Source of the DNA: Wenyingzhuangia heitensis
Lineage (GTDB): Bacteria > Bacteroidota > Bacteroidia > Flavobacteriales > Flavobacteriaceae
Reading direction: 5' to 3'
Length of the DNA: 64,000 nucleotides
NCBI RefSeq assembly: GCF_011762155.1
Contig: NZ_JAASQL010000004.1
Span: forward strand, 186,001 to 250,000
Below, one piece after another: positions 9,038 to 17,221 of this stretch. The notes beneath the pieces were generated by a model. It was given only the letters and a program-made list of their open reading frames with translations. It made no database searches and was not told the DNA's origin. The position numbers and the translations under genes are program-made. Positions within the stretch are counted from its first letter, which is position 1. Each line of letters starts with the position of its first letter.

Positions 9038-9976
9038 ATGATTAACAGAAGACATATTCGTGTAAAGGTGATGCAATCAGTTTATGCGATAACCCACTCT
9101 AAGAGTGATAATATTGTTAAAGAAGAAAAATTCTTAAGACAAAGTATTGATAAAATGTACGATTTATATGTACTGTCTTTAGACATGATTGTAAGAGTTA
9201 ATCAATTAGCAGCAACCACTCAAAATGCTGCTAAGAAAAAATACTTGGTTACTGCCGAGGAATTAAATCCCAATAGAAAATTTATTAAAAACAAAGTAAT
9301 TAACACTTTAAGTGAAAGTGTTTCCTTACAAAGTTACATAGAAGAAAATCAGTTAAACAACTGGTATTTAGATGATAAATATGTAACAAATATTTATACA
9401 GAACTATTAGCTAGTGATTTGTATAAAGAATATATGGCAGAAGAAGAGATTTCTTATAAGGCTGATGTGAAATTTGTAGTAAAGTTTTTTGCACAATTGA
9501 TAGCTCCAAACGAAAAGTTAGCTGAATATTTTGAAGGAGAAAATATTAGTTGGGCAGATGATATTCCATTTGTAAATACATGGGTTGTAAAAACAATTCA
9601 AGAATTAAAAGCAAATGATACTTTTGTATTGGGTAGACTTTATAAAAATAGCGATGATGAAGCGTATGCATCAGACTTGTTTAAGAAAACTGTACTAAAC
9701 TTACCTCAATTTGAAGAAGAGGTTATAGATAAAACACCTAACTGGGAAACAGATAGAATTGCAGATTTAGACATGATTTTAATTAAAATGGCTATTTGTG
9801 AATTTTTAAAATTTCCATCAATTCCGGTAAAGGCAACTATAAACGAATATTTAGAAATTGCCAAAGATTATTCTACAGAAAAAAGTAGCGTATTTATTAA
9901 CGGAGTTTTAGATAAAATTTGGAAAGATTTTGAAGCTACAAACCGATTGAATAAAATTGGAAGAGGAATGTTATAA
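9038..9976 (+). CDS. nusB: transcription antitermination protein NusB, long Bacteroidota form
   Basis: 312 residues against about 140 in E. coli NusB. It starts with the family-typical MINRRHIRVKVMQSVYA. The last 130 residues (DRIADLDMILIKMAICEFL, then IPVKATINEYLEIAKDYST and SSVFINGVLDKIWKD) are the NusB fold that binds boxA RNA with NusE. The central 170 residues are the extension usual in this phylum. NusB keeps rRNA transcription antiterminated. It heads a plus-strand run with yajC, a YbbR protein and coaE. Confidence 0.93.
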   Translation: MINRRHIRVKVMQSVYAITHSKSDNIVKEEKFLRQSIDKMYDLYVLSLDMIVRVNQLAATTQNAAKKKYLVTAEELNPNRKFIKNKVINTLSESVSLQSYIEENQLNNWYLDDKYVTNIYTELLASDLYKEYMAEEEISYKADVKFVVKFFAQLIAPNEKLAEYFEGENISWADDIPFVNTWVVKTIQELKANDTFVLGRLYKNSDDEAYASDLFKKTVLNLPQFEEEVIDKTPNWETDRIADLDMILIKMAICEFLKFPSIPVKATINEYLEIAKDYSTEKSSVFINGVLDKIWKDFEATNRLNKIGRGML

Positions 9977-10011
9977 AATCAATTTTATAGATTGATTTTA
10001 TAGTGTTTTAT

Positions 10012-10019
10012 TATATTTG
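10012..10019 (+). promoter_or_regulatory. -7 box upstream of yajC
   Basis: TATATTTG 44 nt before the yajC ATG, with a TTG at 9992-9994 (17-nt spacing, shorter than the usual 19). An internal promoter would uncouple yajC from nusB. Confidence 0.4.
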
Positions 10020-10063
10020 AAACTGCAATAAATTGTATAAAATAAAAACAAAATAAATTTAAA

Positions 10064-10357
10064 ATGATTGTATTACAAGAAAGTCCAATGAGTCCTATGT
10101 TTTTAGTTGTAATGGTAATTTTTATCGTATTTTTTATGATAATTCCACAAGTAAGAAAAAGTAGAAACGAAAAGAAATTTAAAGAATCTTTGGTTAAAGG
10201 AACTAAAGTGATTACCACAGGAGGTATTCACGGAAAATTGATAGAAATTAACGAAGGAACCGTAATGATAGAAACCAATGCGGGGAAATTGTTAATAGAA
10301 AAAGCAGCTTTAAATATAGAGTTGACAAAAAAATACAACGCTCCGGAAAAAAAATAG
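10064..10357 (+). CDS. yajC: Sec translocase accessory subunit YajC
   Basis: 97 residues: one N-terminal membrane segment (about 12-28) then PQVRKSRNEKKFKESL and GTKVITTGGIHGKLIEI, the family signature. YajC associates with SecDF in the inner membrane to assist Sec export. Gene order nusB-yajC-ybbR-coaE is, as I recall, common in Flavobacteriia. Followed by its own terminator. Confidence 0.93.
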   Translation: MIVLQESPMSPMFLVVMVIFIVFFMIIPQVRKSRNEKKFKESLVKGTKVITTGGIHGKLIEINEGTVMIETNAGKLLIEKAALNIELTKKYNAPEKK

Positions 10358-10377
10358 TGTAATAAACACAAAAATAC

Positions 10378-10410
10378 AAACGTCTTTAGAACTTCTAAAG
10401 ACGTTTTTTT
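10378..10410 (+). terminator. terminator after yajC
   Basis: AACGTCTTTAGA / TCTAAAGACGTT stem with a 3-nt loop followed by seven T. Confidence 0.85.
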
Positions 10411-10459
10411 GTTTTAAAGAATACAAGTTTAATCCACATCATTTGTTACTTTAGCACCT

Positions 10460-11413
10460 ATGGCAGACAGAAAAAAATTAGCTACTTATAAATTTAACAA
10501 AAGAAGAGATTCGGTTTTTTTACTTTTTGTTTTGGGAACCTTTATTTTTTGGTTCTTAAACAAATTATCTAACACCTATACACAAGTTGTTTCTTACACT
10601 ATAGAATATGTTGATTTGCCAAATCAATTTGTTTTTCAAGAAAAACCACAAGAAAATTTATCCTTTAGAATAGAGTCCGATGGATTTTATTTTTTTTCAA
10701 ATGCTTTTAAAAGAAATCAAATTCAAATTTCTTTGGCAGCCATAAAAAAAAGAGATCAATACGCTTATTACTTGCCCAATGCCGAATTAAAAAAACAAGT
10801 AAGATCTGTAATTAAAGAAAAAATAAATTTGCTAGATGTTATAGAAGATACTGTGGAGGTAAAATTGGGTAAAAAGAGTTTTAAAAAAGTGCCTGTAGTT
10901 CCCAATATTTCTATTAATTACCACTCAGGGTACAACTCTTTTAGTGGAATAAAATTAATTCCAGATTCTATTATAGTGTCGGGACCTGAAATGCAACTTG
11001 CAAAAGTGAGTAAAATAAAGTTAGCTGCATTCACAAAAAAAGATGTAATTACTTCTATTGACGAAAAAATAGAAATCATCAAACCTGAAATTCAAAAAAT
11101 AGAGTTTAATAAAGAACAGGTGGAGCTAAAAATTGAGGTAGAAAAAATTACAGAAAAAACATTGATGGTAGCAGTCCAAATTATAAATGCTCCATCTGAT
11201 GATGTTGTTTTGTATCCTAAAAAAGTAAAGGTTACATGTCAGGTTCGTTTGTCGCAATTTAATGTAGTTAAGGCTAACGATTTTACTGTAATTTGTGATT
11301 ATAACAATAGAGGAAGCAAGCATATAAAAATAGAATTGGTTAAAAAGTCAGGAGTAGTTTCTAGTGCTAAGTTAAATACCAATCAGGTAGAATATTTAAT
11401 TTTAAAAGAATAA
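10460..11413 (+). CDS. YbbR/CdaR-like domain membrane protein
   Basis: 317 residues with one N-terminal membrane helix (about 20-36, FLLFVLGTFIFWFL) and an extracytoplasmic region of two to three YbbR-type beta domains, seen in the IPDSIIVSGPEMQLAKV pattern near 170-190 that repeats weakly later. In Firmicutes YbbR/CdaR tunes the di-AMP cyclase; here no cyclase gene is adjacent, so the role is unknown. Its TAA overlaps the coaE ATG by one base (TAATG), which indicates coupling. Confidence 0.75.
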   Translation: MADRKKLATYKFNKRRDSVFLLFVLGTFIFWFLNKLSNTYTQVVSYTIEYVDLPNQFVFQEKPQENLSFRIESDGFYFFSNAFKRNQIQISLAAIKKRDQYAYYLPNAELKKQVRSVIKEKINLLDVIEDTVEVKLGKKSFKKVPVVPNISINYHSGYNSFSGIKLIPDSIIVSGPEMQLAKVSKIKLAAFTKKDVITSIDEKIEIIKPEIQKIEFNKEQVELKIEVEKITEKTLMVAVQIINAPSDDVVLYPKKVKVTCQVRLSQFNVVKANDFTVICDYNNRGSKHIKIELVKKSGVVSSAKLNTNQVEYLILKE

Positions 11414-11997
11414 TGGTTGTTGGTTTAACAGGCGGAATTGGAAGTGGGAAAAGTACCGTGCTTAAGGAATTTGAATCCTTAGGAATTCCTGTTTATATTG
11501 CCGATGTTGAGGCAAAAATAATAATGAATACCTCTCTAGAAGTACAATCAAAAATTATAGCTTTATTAGGAAAGCAAGCTTATCATAACCATCAATTAAA
11601 TAGAGCCTACATTGCAAATAAAGTTTTTAATAATAAAGATTTACTTACACAACTAAATGCAATAGTGCATCCTGCAGTTCATCAACATTTTAAAAAATTT
11701 GTAGCCCTTCAAACTGCACATTATTTAGTGTATGAAAATGCTATTTTGTTTGAAAACAAAAGTGAAGAATTATGCAATAAAGTAATTGTAGTTACAGCAT
11801 CTAAAGAAAATAGAATTAGCAGAGTAATGCTAAGAGATCATATTGATAGAGAAGCCGTATTGGCAAGAATGAAAAACCAATGGAGTCAAGAAGATAAAAT
11901 AGCAAAAGCTGATTTTATAATTAAGAATGATGATGTTTTGTTACTAAAAGAGCAAATCTTAAAAATTCATGAACAATTGATGGAAATTAATTTGTAG
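11413..11997 (+). CDS. coaE: dephospho-CoA kinase
   Basis: 194 residues, normal length. It phosphorylates dephospho-CoA in the last step of CoA synthesis. Seen: P-loop GLTGGIGSGKST at residues 4-15, YIADVEAK (substrate Asp), LNAIVHPAVHQHF, and the lid region RISRVMLRDHIDREAVLARM with NQWSQEDK. One-base overlap with the upstream YbbR-type gene. Confidence 0.95.
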   Translation: MVVGLTGGIGSGKSTVLKEFESLGIPVYIADVEAKIIMNTSLEVQSKIIALLGKQAYHNHQLNRAYIANKVFNNKDLLTQLNAIVHPAVHQHFKKFVALQTAHYLVYENAILFENKSEELCNKVIVVTASKENRISRVMLRDHIDREAVLARMKNQWSQEDKIAKADFIIKNDDVLLLKEQILKIHEQLMEINL

Positions 11998-12047
11998 TTT
12001 AATGCCGATCAAAAATAAAATAATACCATATTTAAAATTGAAGCGTT

Positions 12048-12055
12048 TATATTTG
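12048..12055 (+). promoter_or_regulatory. -7 box of porQ
   Basis: TATATTTG, 19 nt before the porQ ATG. Confidence 0.4.
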
Positions 12056-12074
12056 TTTATCGTTTAGAATTTAC

Positions 12075-13082
12075 ATGAAATATATACTACTAACTGTTTT
12101 TATATTCCTTTCTCAAAACTTGTTTTCACAAACAGGGGGAGAAACTGTTTATGCTTTTTTAAATACTCCAACATCTCCAAAACAAATAGCTTTGGGAGGT
12201 GTTACTTTAACAACTAGAAATGATGTTTCACAAGTACTTTGGAATCCATCTGCAGTAAATAGTCAAGTAGACGGAGATGTATCTGTTAATTTTGTGAATT
12301 ACATTGCAGATATTAACGTTGGTTCTTTAGTGTACGCAAGATCTATAAAACCTGAATATGGAACTGCTTTTTTAGGAGTACAGTATTTTGGATATGGAGA
12401 TTTAGAAAGAACAGATGCTTCTGGACCTGATGTGTTAGGGACTTTTTCAGCTAGAGATATTGCGTTTAATTTAGGATACGGTTATACTTATAAACAAGTT
12501 ACTTTTGGAATTACAGCAAAATACATATCGTCTAAAATAGATACCTATACCTCCTCTGCTTTTTTGTATGATTTAGGAATTACCTATTTACATCCGGAAC
12601 TACCTTTTATAGTTTCTATCGTGGTTAGAAATTCAGGAAAACAATTAACTAAGTATTTAGATAGAGAAGAAGAGGTTGGTAAAAATGTAATTATGGCTGC
12701 AGAATATAGTTTAGAACATGTGCCTATTAAACTGTATGGTGCTATAGATGATATTTCCAATTGGGCTATTAGTGAACCCAATCCATCTAGAGAAAAAACA
12801 GATTTAAATGACAATGTAACCGAAGAAAATATTAGTGATGTAGACAATGCATTAAGACATCTTTCTATAGGAGCAGAGCTTTGGCCAGAAAAAAAACTAA
12901 ATTTAAGAATAGGATACAATCACCGTAGATCACAAGAGTTTCAGTTAAGTGAAGCTAGAACAGGTGCCGGATTGTCTTATGGTTTTGGAATAAATACCAA
13001 GTACATTAAGTTTGATTATGCTTTTGCTAAATTTCAAGAAGGAGCAAAGTATAGTACTTTTGGTTTAACACTTCATTTGTAA
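12075..13082 (+). CDS. porQ: type IX secretion system protein PorQ
   Basis: 335 residues: signal peptide (about 1-19, LFSQ end), then an outer-membrane beta-barrel. Seen: GGETVYAFLNTPTSPKQIALGG, WNPSAV and a long run of alternating strands ending in a terminal aromatic-Leu motif (FGLTLHL). PorQ is the barrel partner of PorU/PorZ/PorV in the attachment complex that processes T9SS cargo at the surface. It is followed 3 nt later by cmk, as in other Bacteroidota. The window holds three cargo genes (7191, 26376, 30075). Confidence 0.88.
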   Translation: MKYILLTVFIFLSQNLFSQTGGETVYAFLNTPTSPKQIALGGVTLTTRNDVSQVLWNPSAVNSQVDGDVSVNFVNYIADINVGSLVYARSIKPEYGTAFLGVQYFGYGDLERTDASGPDVLGTFSARDIAFNLGYGYTYKQVTFGITAKYISSKIDTYTSSAFLYDLGITYLHPELPFIVSIVVRNSGKQLTKYLDREEEVGKNVIMAAEYSLEHVPIKLYGAIDDISNWAISEPNPSREKTDLNDNVTEENISDVDNALRHLSIGAELWPEKKLNLRIGYNHRRSQEFQLSEARTGAGLSYGFGINTKYIKFDYAFAKFQEGAKYSTFGLTLHL

Positions 13083-13085
13083 TTT

Positions 13086-13775
13086 ATGAGTTCAAAAATA
13101 ATCATTGCTATTGATGGATTTTCATCAACAGGAAAAAGTACAGTAGCAAAACAATTAGCCCAATATTTAGGGTATGTGTATGTAGATACAGGAGCCATGT
13201 ATAGAGCTATAGCTTTGTATGCTTTGCAAAATGGATATGTTAAAAAGGGAGAGGTTGATAATGAGTTATTAATAAAAGACTTAAAAAATATTCAAATTAC
13301 ATTTCAGTACAATGCCGCTTTAGGATTTTCAGAAGTGTATTTAAACAATGTAAATGTAGTGTCTAAAATAAGAGGAATGGAAGTTTCTTCTTATGTAAGT
13401 AAAGTAGCGGCAATATCACAAGTTAGGCAAAAGTTAGTGGCTTTACAGCAACAAATGGGAGAGTCTAAAGGTATTGTAATGGATGGTAGAGATATTGGAA
13501 CCGTTGTGTTTCCTAATGCCGAATTAAAGTTATTTATGACAGCTTCGGCAAATACAAGAGCGCAACGTAGGTTTGATGAATTGGTTGCCAAAGGAAATAC
13601 AGCTGTAACTTTTGATGAAGTATATAACAACGTAGTAGAACGTGATCAGATAGATACTACACGTAAAGATTCTCCATTAATAATGGCAAATGATGCAATA
13701 GAAATAGACAATTCTAACTTATCTAGAGAACAACAGTTTGATCAGATTTTAGCGTTGGTAAAGACCAAACTTTAA
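13086..13775 (+). CDS. cmk: cytidylate kinase
   Basis: 229 residues, normal for bacterial CMP kinases. It converts CMP/dCMP plus ATP to the diphosphates. Seen: P-loop IDGFSSTGKSTVAK, YVDTGAMYRAIALYA, VVMDGRDIGTVVFPNA-type block, the substrate Arg region RAQRRFDEL and RDQIDTTRKDSPL. Convergent with queE; the two stop codons share TTAA (4-nt overlap). Confidence 0.95.
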   Translation: MSSKIIIAIDGFSSTGKSTVAKQLAQYLGYVYVDTGAMYRAIALYALQNGYVKKGEVDNELLIKDLKNIQITFQYNAALGFSEVYLNNVNVVSKIRGMEVSSYVSKVAAISQVRQKLVALQQQMGESKGIVMDGRDIGTVVFPNAELKLFMTASANTRAQRRFDELVAKGNTAVTFDEVYNNVVERDQIDTTRKDSPLIMANDAIEIDNSNLSREQQFDQILALVKTKL

Positions 13776-14398
13776 GGAATATTTAAATATTTATGAGTTT
13801 GTAAAGAAATTTTCCATTGAGGATTTTTCATTACATATTCTACAATTTGAGGAGTCATAGTTTCTTTTTTGCTCCATTCTGGTTGTAAATACAACGTACA
13901 TTTGTCAGAAACTTTAGCGGCTTGTTGCTCAGCAAAATCAAAATCACTTTTGTTGTGAATAATCATTTTTAATTCATGAGCCTCTGGATAGATACCATCT
14001 AAAGGTAATTTTGTTTTTTTAGGAGACAAACAAATCCAATCCCATTGCCCACTTAACGCATACGCTCCAGAAGTTTCTATATGTGTTTGTAATCCTCTGT
14101 TTTGTAAAGATGAGGTTAAGTATTGCATATCCCACATTAACGGTTCTCCTCCAGTAATTACAATAGTTTTGTACTTGCTAGCATTTTCTACAATAATATC
14201 TGCATGGGTAGGAGGGTGTAAATTAGCATCCCAACTTTCTTTAACATCACACCAATGGCATCCAACATCGCAACCACCAACTCTAATAAAATAAGCAGCA
14301 GTTCCTGTATGATTTCCTTCTCCTTGTATGGTGTAGAATTCTTCCATTAACGGAAGCATAACTCCTTTGTTTACAAGTTCTTTGGTTTTAATGTCCAT
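13772..14398 (-). CDS. queE: 7-carboxy-7-deazaguanine synthase
   Basis: 208 residues. Radical-SAM enzyme making CDG from CPH4 in queuosine precursor synthesis. Seen: EEFYTIQGEGNHTGTAAYFIR start, the cluster motif CDVGCHWC (CxxxCxxC) at about residues 43-50, DVKESWDAN, TGGEPLMW and ISLQTHKYL at the end. No queC/D/F neighbours in the window. A -7 box lies 20 nt upstream. Confidence 0.93.
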   Translation of the reverse strand: MDIKTKELVNKGVMLPLMEEFYTIQGEGNHTGTAAYFIRVGGCDVGCHWCDVKESWDANLHPPTHADIIVENASKYKTIVITGGEPLMWDMQYLTSSLQNRGLQTHIETSGAYALSGQWDWICLSPKKTKLPLDGIYPEAHELKMIIHNKSDFDFAEQQAAKVSDKCTLYLQPEWSKKETMTPQIVEYVMKNPQWKISLQTHKYLNIP

Positions 14399-14418
14399 AG
14401 GTGTTGTTTTGTGGAGTG

Positions 14419-14426
14419 CAAAGATA
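14419..14426 (-). promoter_or_regulatory. -7 box of queE
   Basis: TATCTTTG on minus, 20 nt upstream of the queE ATG. Confidence 0.45.
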
Positions 14427-14495
14427 CAAGAAATTAAAGAATAAAAATTATTTGTAGCCTAAAGGTTTTTAAGTCGATAAACTATAGGATTTGTG

Positions 14496-14503
14496 TAACT
14501 TTG
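14496..14503 (+). promoter_or_regulatory. -7 box of the small lipoprotein gene
   Basis: TAACTTTG, 21 nt before the ATG at 14525. Confidence 0.4.
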
Positions 14504-14524
14504 GATTCTTAAATTTATACTAAA

Positions 14525-15085
14525 ATGAAAAATTTTATTTCCCTTTTTACTGTTTGTTTACTTGTTTTTGCTTGTACCAAACCAGATACCACTATTGCTT
14601 TAAATAAAGTTGGTGTTATTACCCATAAAACTACAGTAAAAGATTTAGGAAAATTATTTAAAAACGATTCTATAGTCTCTAGATATAGCGAAGGAGATTT
14701 AGGGAATATAAATGATTATGTTTTAGATAATGATACTCATTTAATATATCAAAAAGGAGGAAAGCTATTACTTTCTATTTCTCCCGTAAATCCTTTAGAT
14801 TCTATTTCTAAAATTAAAAGTGTAACGGTGTTTAGTGATCTTTACAAAACAAAATCAGAGGTTGGAATTTCATCTACTTTTAATGATGTGAATGTAAATC
14901 ATTCTATAGAAAAATTAGAAGCTAGTTTTAAATCGGTAACTGTTTTTGTAAAAGATATAAACGCTACGTTTACCATAAACAAACAAGGTTTAGGGATTAA
15001 AACCTTTACGTTAGGAAATGTAGATAAGGCTCAAATTCCTGGGGATTCAAAATTTACATCACTAACTGTTTGGTTAGAAGAATAA
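14525..15085 (+). CDS. lipoprotein of unknown function
   Basis: 186 residues. Signal peptide with lipobox VFAC, so the mature protein starts at about Cys17. The mature part is beta-rich with a motif TVKDLGKLF near 39-47 and no catalytic signature that I recognise. The residues after the cysteine (TKPD) do not form the acidic surface-export signal, so an inner-face location is likelier. Single gene closed by a strong bidirectional terminator. Confidence 0.7.
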   Translation: MKNFISLFTVCLLVFACTKPDTTIALNKVGVITHKTTVKDLGKLFKNDSIVSRYSEGDLGNINDYVLDNDTHLIYQKGGKLLLSISPVNPLDSISKIKSVTVFSDLYKTKSEVGISSTFNDVNVNHSIEKLEASFKSVTVFVKDINATFTINKQGLGIKTFTLGNVDKAQIPGDSKFTSLTVWLEE

Positions 15086-15118
15086 AAAAAAGGCTTCCAT
15101 TAAGGAAGCCTTTTTTTT
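15084..15118. terminator. bidirectional terminator, lipoprotein gene / hemB
   Basis: A-run, AGGCTTCC / GGAAGCCT stem, eight T. Serves the plus gene ending at 15085 and hemB ending at 15125 on minus. Confidence 0.85.
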
Positions 15119-15124
15119 AAGTTG

Positions 15125-16102
15125 TTATTTTTGTTTCTGTATTAATTTTGCATAATCTTTAGCAAAATAGGTTAAAATTACATCAGCACCTGCACGTTTG
15201 ATGCTTAGTAGCATTTCGCTCATCGCTTTTTCATAATCCAACCATCCGTTTTGAGCAGCTGCGTGTAACATAGCACATTCTCCACTTACATTATAAGCAG
15301 CTACAGGTAAGTTGGTGTTTTCTTTTAGTAAATGAATAATATCTAAATAAGCCAAAGCAGGTTTTACCATTACAAAATCTGCACCTTCTGCCTCATCTAA
15401 TTCCAGTTCCCTTAAAGCTTCAGTTTTATTTGCCGGATCCATTTGATATGTTTTTTTATCACCTGCCTTTGGTGCAGAATCTAAGGCATCTCTAAACGGT
15501 CCATAAAAAGCACTTGCATATTTTGCGGTATAACTCATAATGGCAATATTTTTATACCCATTAGCATCCAATTGCTCTCTAATATATTCTATACGACCAT
15601 CCATCATATCAGAAGGTCCAATAATATCAAAACCAGCCTTAGCTTGTGCAACAGCCATTTTTCCTAAAATCGGCAAGGTTTCGTCATTTAAAATAATTCC
15701 GTCTTGTACTAAACCGTCATGTCCGTCTGAAGAGTAAGGATCCAAAGCAACATCACTCATTAAGCAAACTTGTGGAAATCTTTCTTTAATGGTTCTAGCA
15801 GCTTTTAAATAAAAGTTATCATCGCTATAACTATAAGTGGCTGTACTGTTTTTTAAATCTTCTTCTACCGCAGGAAATAAAACGTAGCTATTAATTCCTA
15901 AAGCGATACATTCTTCAATTTCTTCTAATAATAAATCTAAAGACCAACGGAAGTTTCCTGGCATTGATTTTACTTCGTTTTTGATGCCATTACCATCCAC
16001 AAGAAACATGGGGTAAATAAAATCTTTAGTGGTTACTTCAATTTCACGCACCATGGCTCTTAAAGCTTCAGTTCTTCTATTTCTTCTAGGTCTTTGTAGC
16101 AT
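15125..16102 (-). CDS. hemB: porphobilinogen synthase (delta-aminolevulinic acid dehydratase)
   Basis: 325 residues from ATG at 16102 (LQRPRRNRRT start); an upstream in-frame alternative at 16135 adds 11 atypical residues. It condenses two 5-aminolevulinates to porphobilinogen. Seen: both active-site lysines, in MSYTAKYASAFYGPFRDA and FVMVKPALAYLD. The metal segment reads DVALDPYSSDGHDG: the three cysteines of zinc enzymes are replaced by Ala/Asp positions, so this is the magnesium/potassium-dependent class. Single gene. Confidence 0.95.
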   Translation of the reverse strand: MLQRPRRNRRTEALRAMVREIEVTTKDFIYPMFLVDGNGIKNEVKSMPGNFRWSLDLLLEEIEECIALGINSYVLFPAVEEDLKNSTATYSYSDDNFYLKAARTIKERFPQVCLMSDVALDPYSSDGHDGLVQDGIILNDETLPILGKMAVAQAKAGFDIIGPSDMMDGRIEYIREQLDANGYKNIAIMSYTAKYASAFYGPFRDALDSAPKAGDKKTYQMDPANKTEALRELELDEAEGADFVMVKPALAYLDIIHLLKENTNLPVAAYNVSGECAMLHAAAQNGWLDYEKAMSEMLLSIKRAGADVILTYFAKDYAKLIQKQK

Positions 16103-16184
16103 TTTATAACTTATTTTAGAAATACAAAGTAACAAAAAAGCAGCTTGTTTTCATAGTAAATTAAAGAGGAGAAAGTTTTACGCA

Positions 16185-16221
16185 TAAAAAAAAACTCTAT
16201 GAATTTTTCATAGAGTTTTTT
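16185..16221 (-). terminator. terminator of folD
   Basis: ACTCTATGAA / TTCATAGAGT stem with a long U-run on the minus strand (A9 on plus), just beyond the folD stop. Confidence 0.8.
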
Positions 16222-16239
16222 AGGAATATATTTTTTGTA

Positions 16240-17115
16240 TTAAGCTTTTTGTTCTCCGGCTAACAAAGTGTTTTTTAACAACATTGCAATAGTCATTGGA
16301 CCTACACCACCTGGTACAGGAGTAATGAAACTTGCTTTTGGAGCAACGGATTCAAAATGAACATCACCTGCCAAACGGAAGCCGCTTTTTTTGGTTGCAT
16401 CATCTAAACGAGTAATACCCACATCAATAATAGTTACTCCTTCTTTAACCATATCTCCTGTTAAAAATTCTGCAACTCCTAAGGCTACAACAATAATATC
16501 AGCATTTAAAGTTAATTCTTTTAAGTTGCTGGTTCTAGAGTGTGCAACGGTAACAGTAGCATCTCCCGCAGCTCTTTTTTGAGACATTAAAATACTCATA
16601 GGACGACCTACAATATGAGAACGACCAATAACCACAACATTTTTACCAGAAGTAGGTACGTTGTAACGTTCTAATAATTCCATAACTCCATAAGGAGTTG
16701 CAGGTAAAAAAGTAGGCAATTCTAAAGCCATTCTACCTACGTTTGTCGGATGAAATCCATCAACATCTTTGGTCGCATCTACGGCTAATAAAACTTTGTG
16801 CTCATCAATATGCTTAGGTAATGGTAATTGTACAATATATCCATCAATAGCATCATTGTTGTTTAATTTATCAATGGTAGCTAATAACTCTGCTTCTGTA
16901 GTTGTATCGGGTAATTCTACCAAAGTAGAATCAAAACCAACCAATTCACAAGCTTTTACTTTAGCACCTACATAGGTTTTACTGGCTCCGTCGTTTCCAA
17001 CAATTACAGCTGCTAAGTGAGGTGTTTTTTTACCTTGAGCTTTTAATTCTTTTACTTTTTCTGCAATTTCAGCTTTGATGTCTGCAGACGTTTTTTTACC
17101 ATCTAATATTGTCAT
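16240..17115 (-). CDS. folD: methylenetetrahydrofolate dehydrogenase/cyclohydrolase
   Basis: 291 residues, full length. Bifunctional enzyme interconverting 5,10-methylene- and 10-formyl-THF with NADP. Seen: [23 protein letters not shown]-type N-terminal block with the catalytic Lys, [35 protein letters not shown] (nucleotide binding) and [18 protein letters not shown]. Separated from ffh by a repeat-containing spacer. Confidence 0.96.
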   Translation of the reverse strand: MTILDGKKTSADIKAEIAEKVKELKAQGKKTPHLAAVIVGNDGASKTYVGAKVKACELVGFDSTLVELPDTTTEAELLATIDKLNNNDAIDGYIVQLPLPKHIDEHKVLLAVDATKDVDGFHPTNVGRMALELPTFLPATPYGVMELLERYNVPTSGKNVVVIGRSHIVGRPMSILMSQKRAAGDATVTVAHSRTSNLKELTLNADIIVVALGVAEFLTGDMVKEGVTIIDVGITRLDDATKKSGFRLAGDVHFESVAPKASFITPVPGGVGPMTIAMLLKNTLLAGEQKA

Positions 17116-17127
17116 CTTGTTGTTATT

Positions 17128-17216
17128 TAGTACTAAGTACAGTGTACAAAGTATTAAGTTTTATATTTAATCGTTGTAAAAAATACTCAGTACCAACTAC
17201 TCAGTACTAACTACTA
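17128..17216. repeat. short tandem/palindromic repeats between folD and ffh
   Basis: Two tandem 14-nt units TACTCAGTACYAAC (17184-17197 and 17198-17211, one mismatch) and a related TTAGTACTAAGTAC at 17128-17141. The GTAC cores make the units self-complementary, so arms on both sides can pair. No reading frame spans it. Confidence 0.6.
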
Positions 17217-17221
17217 AAATA

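Noticed and set aside
13772-13775. Antisense overlap of cmk and queE as a control device
   Set aside because: Only the two stop codons share TTAA; ordinary convergent packing.
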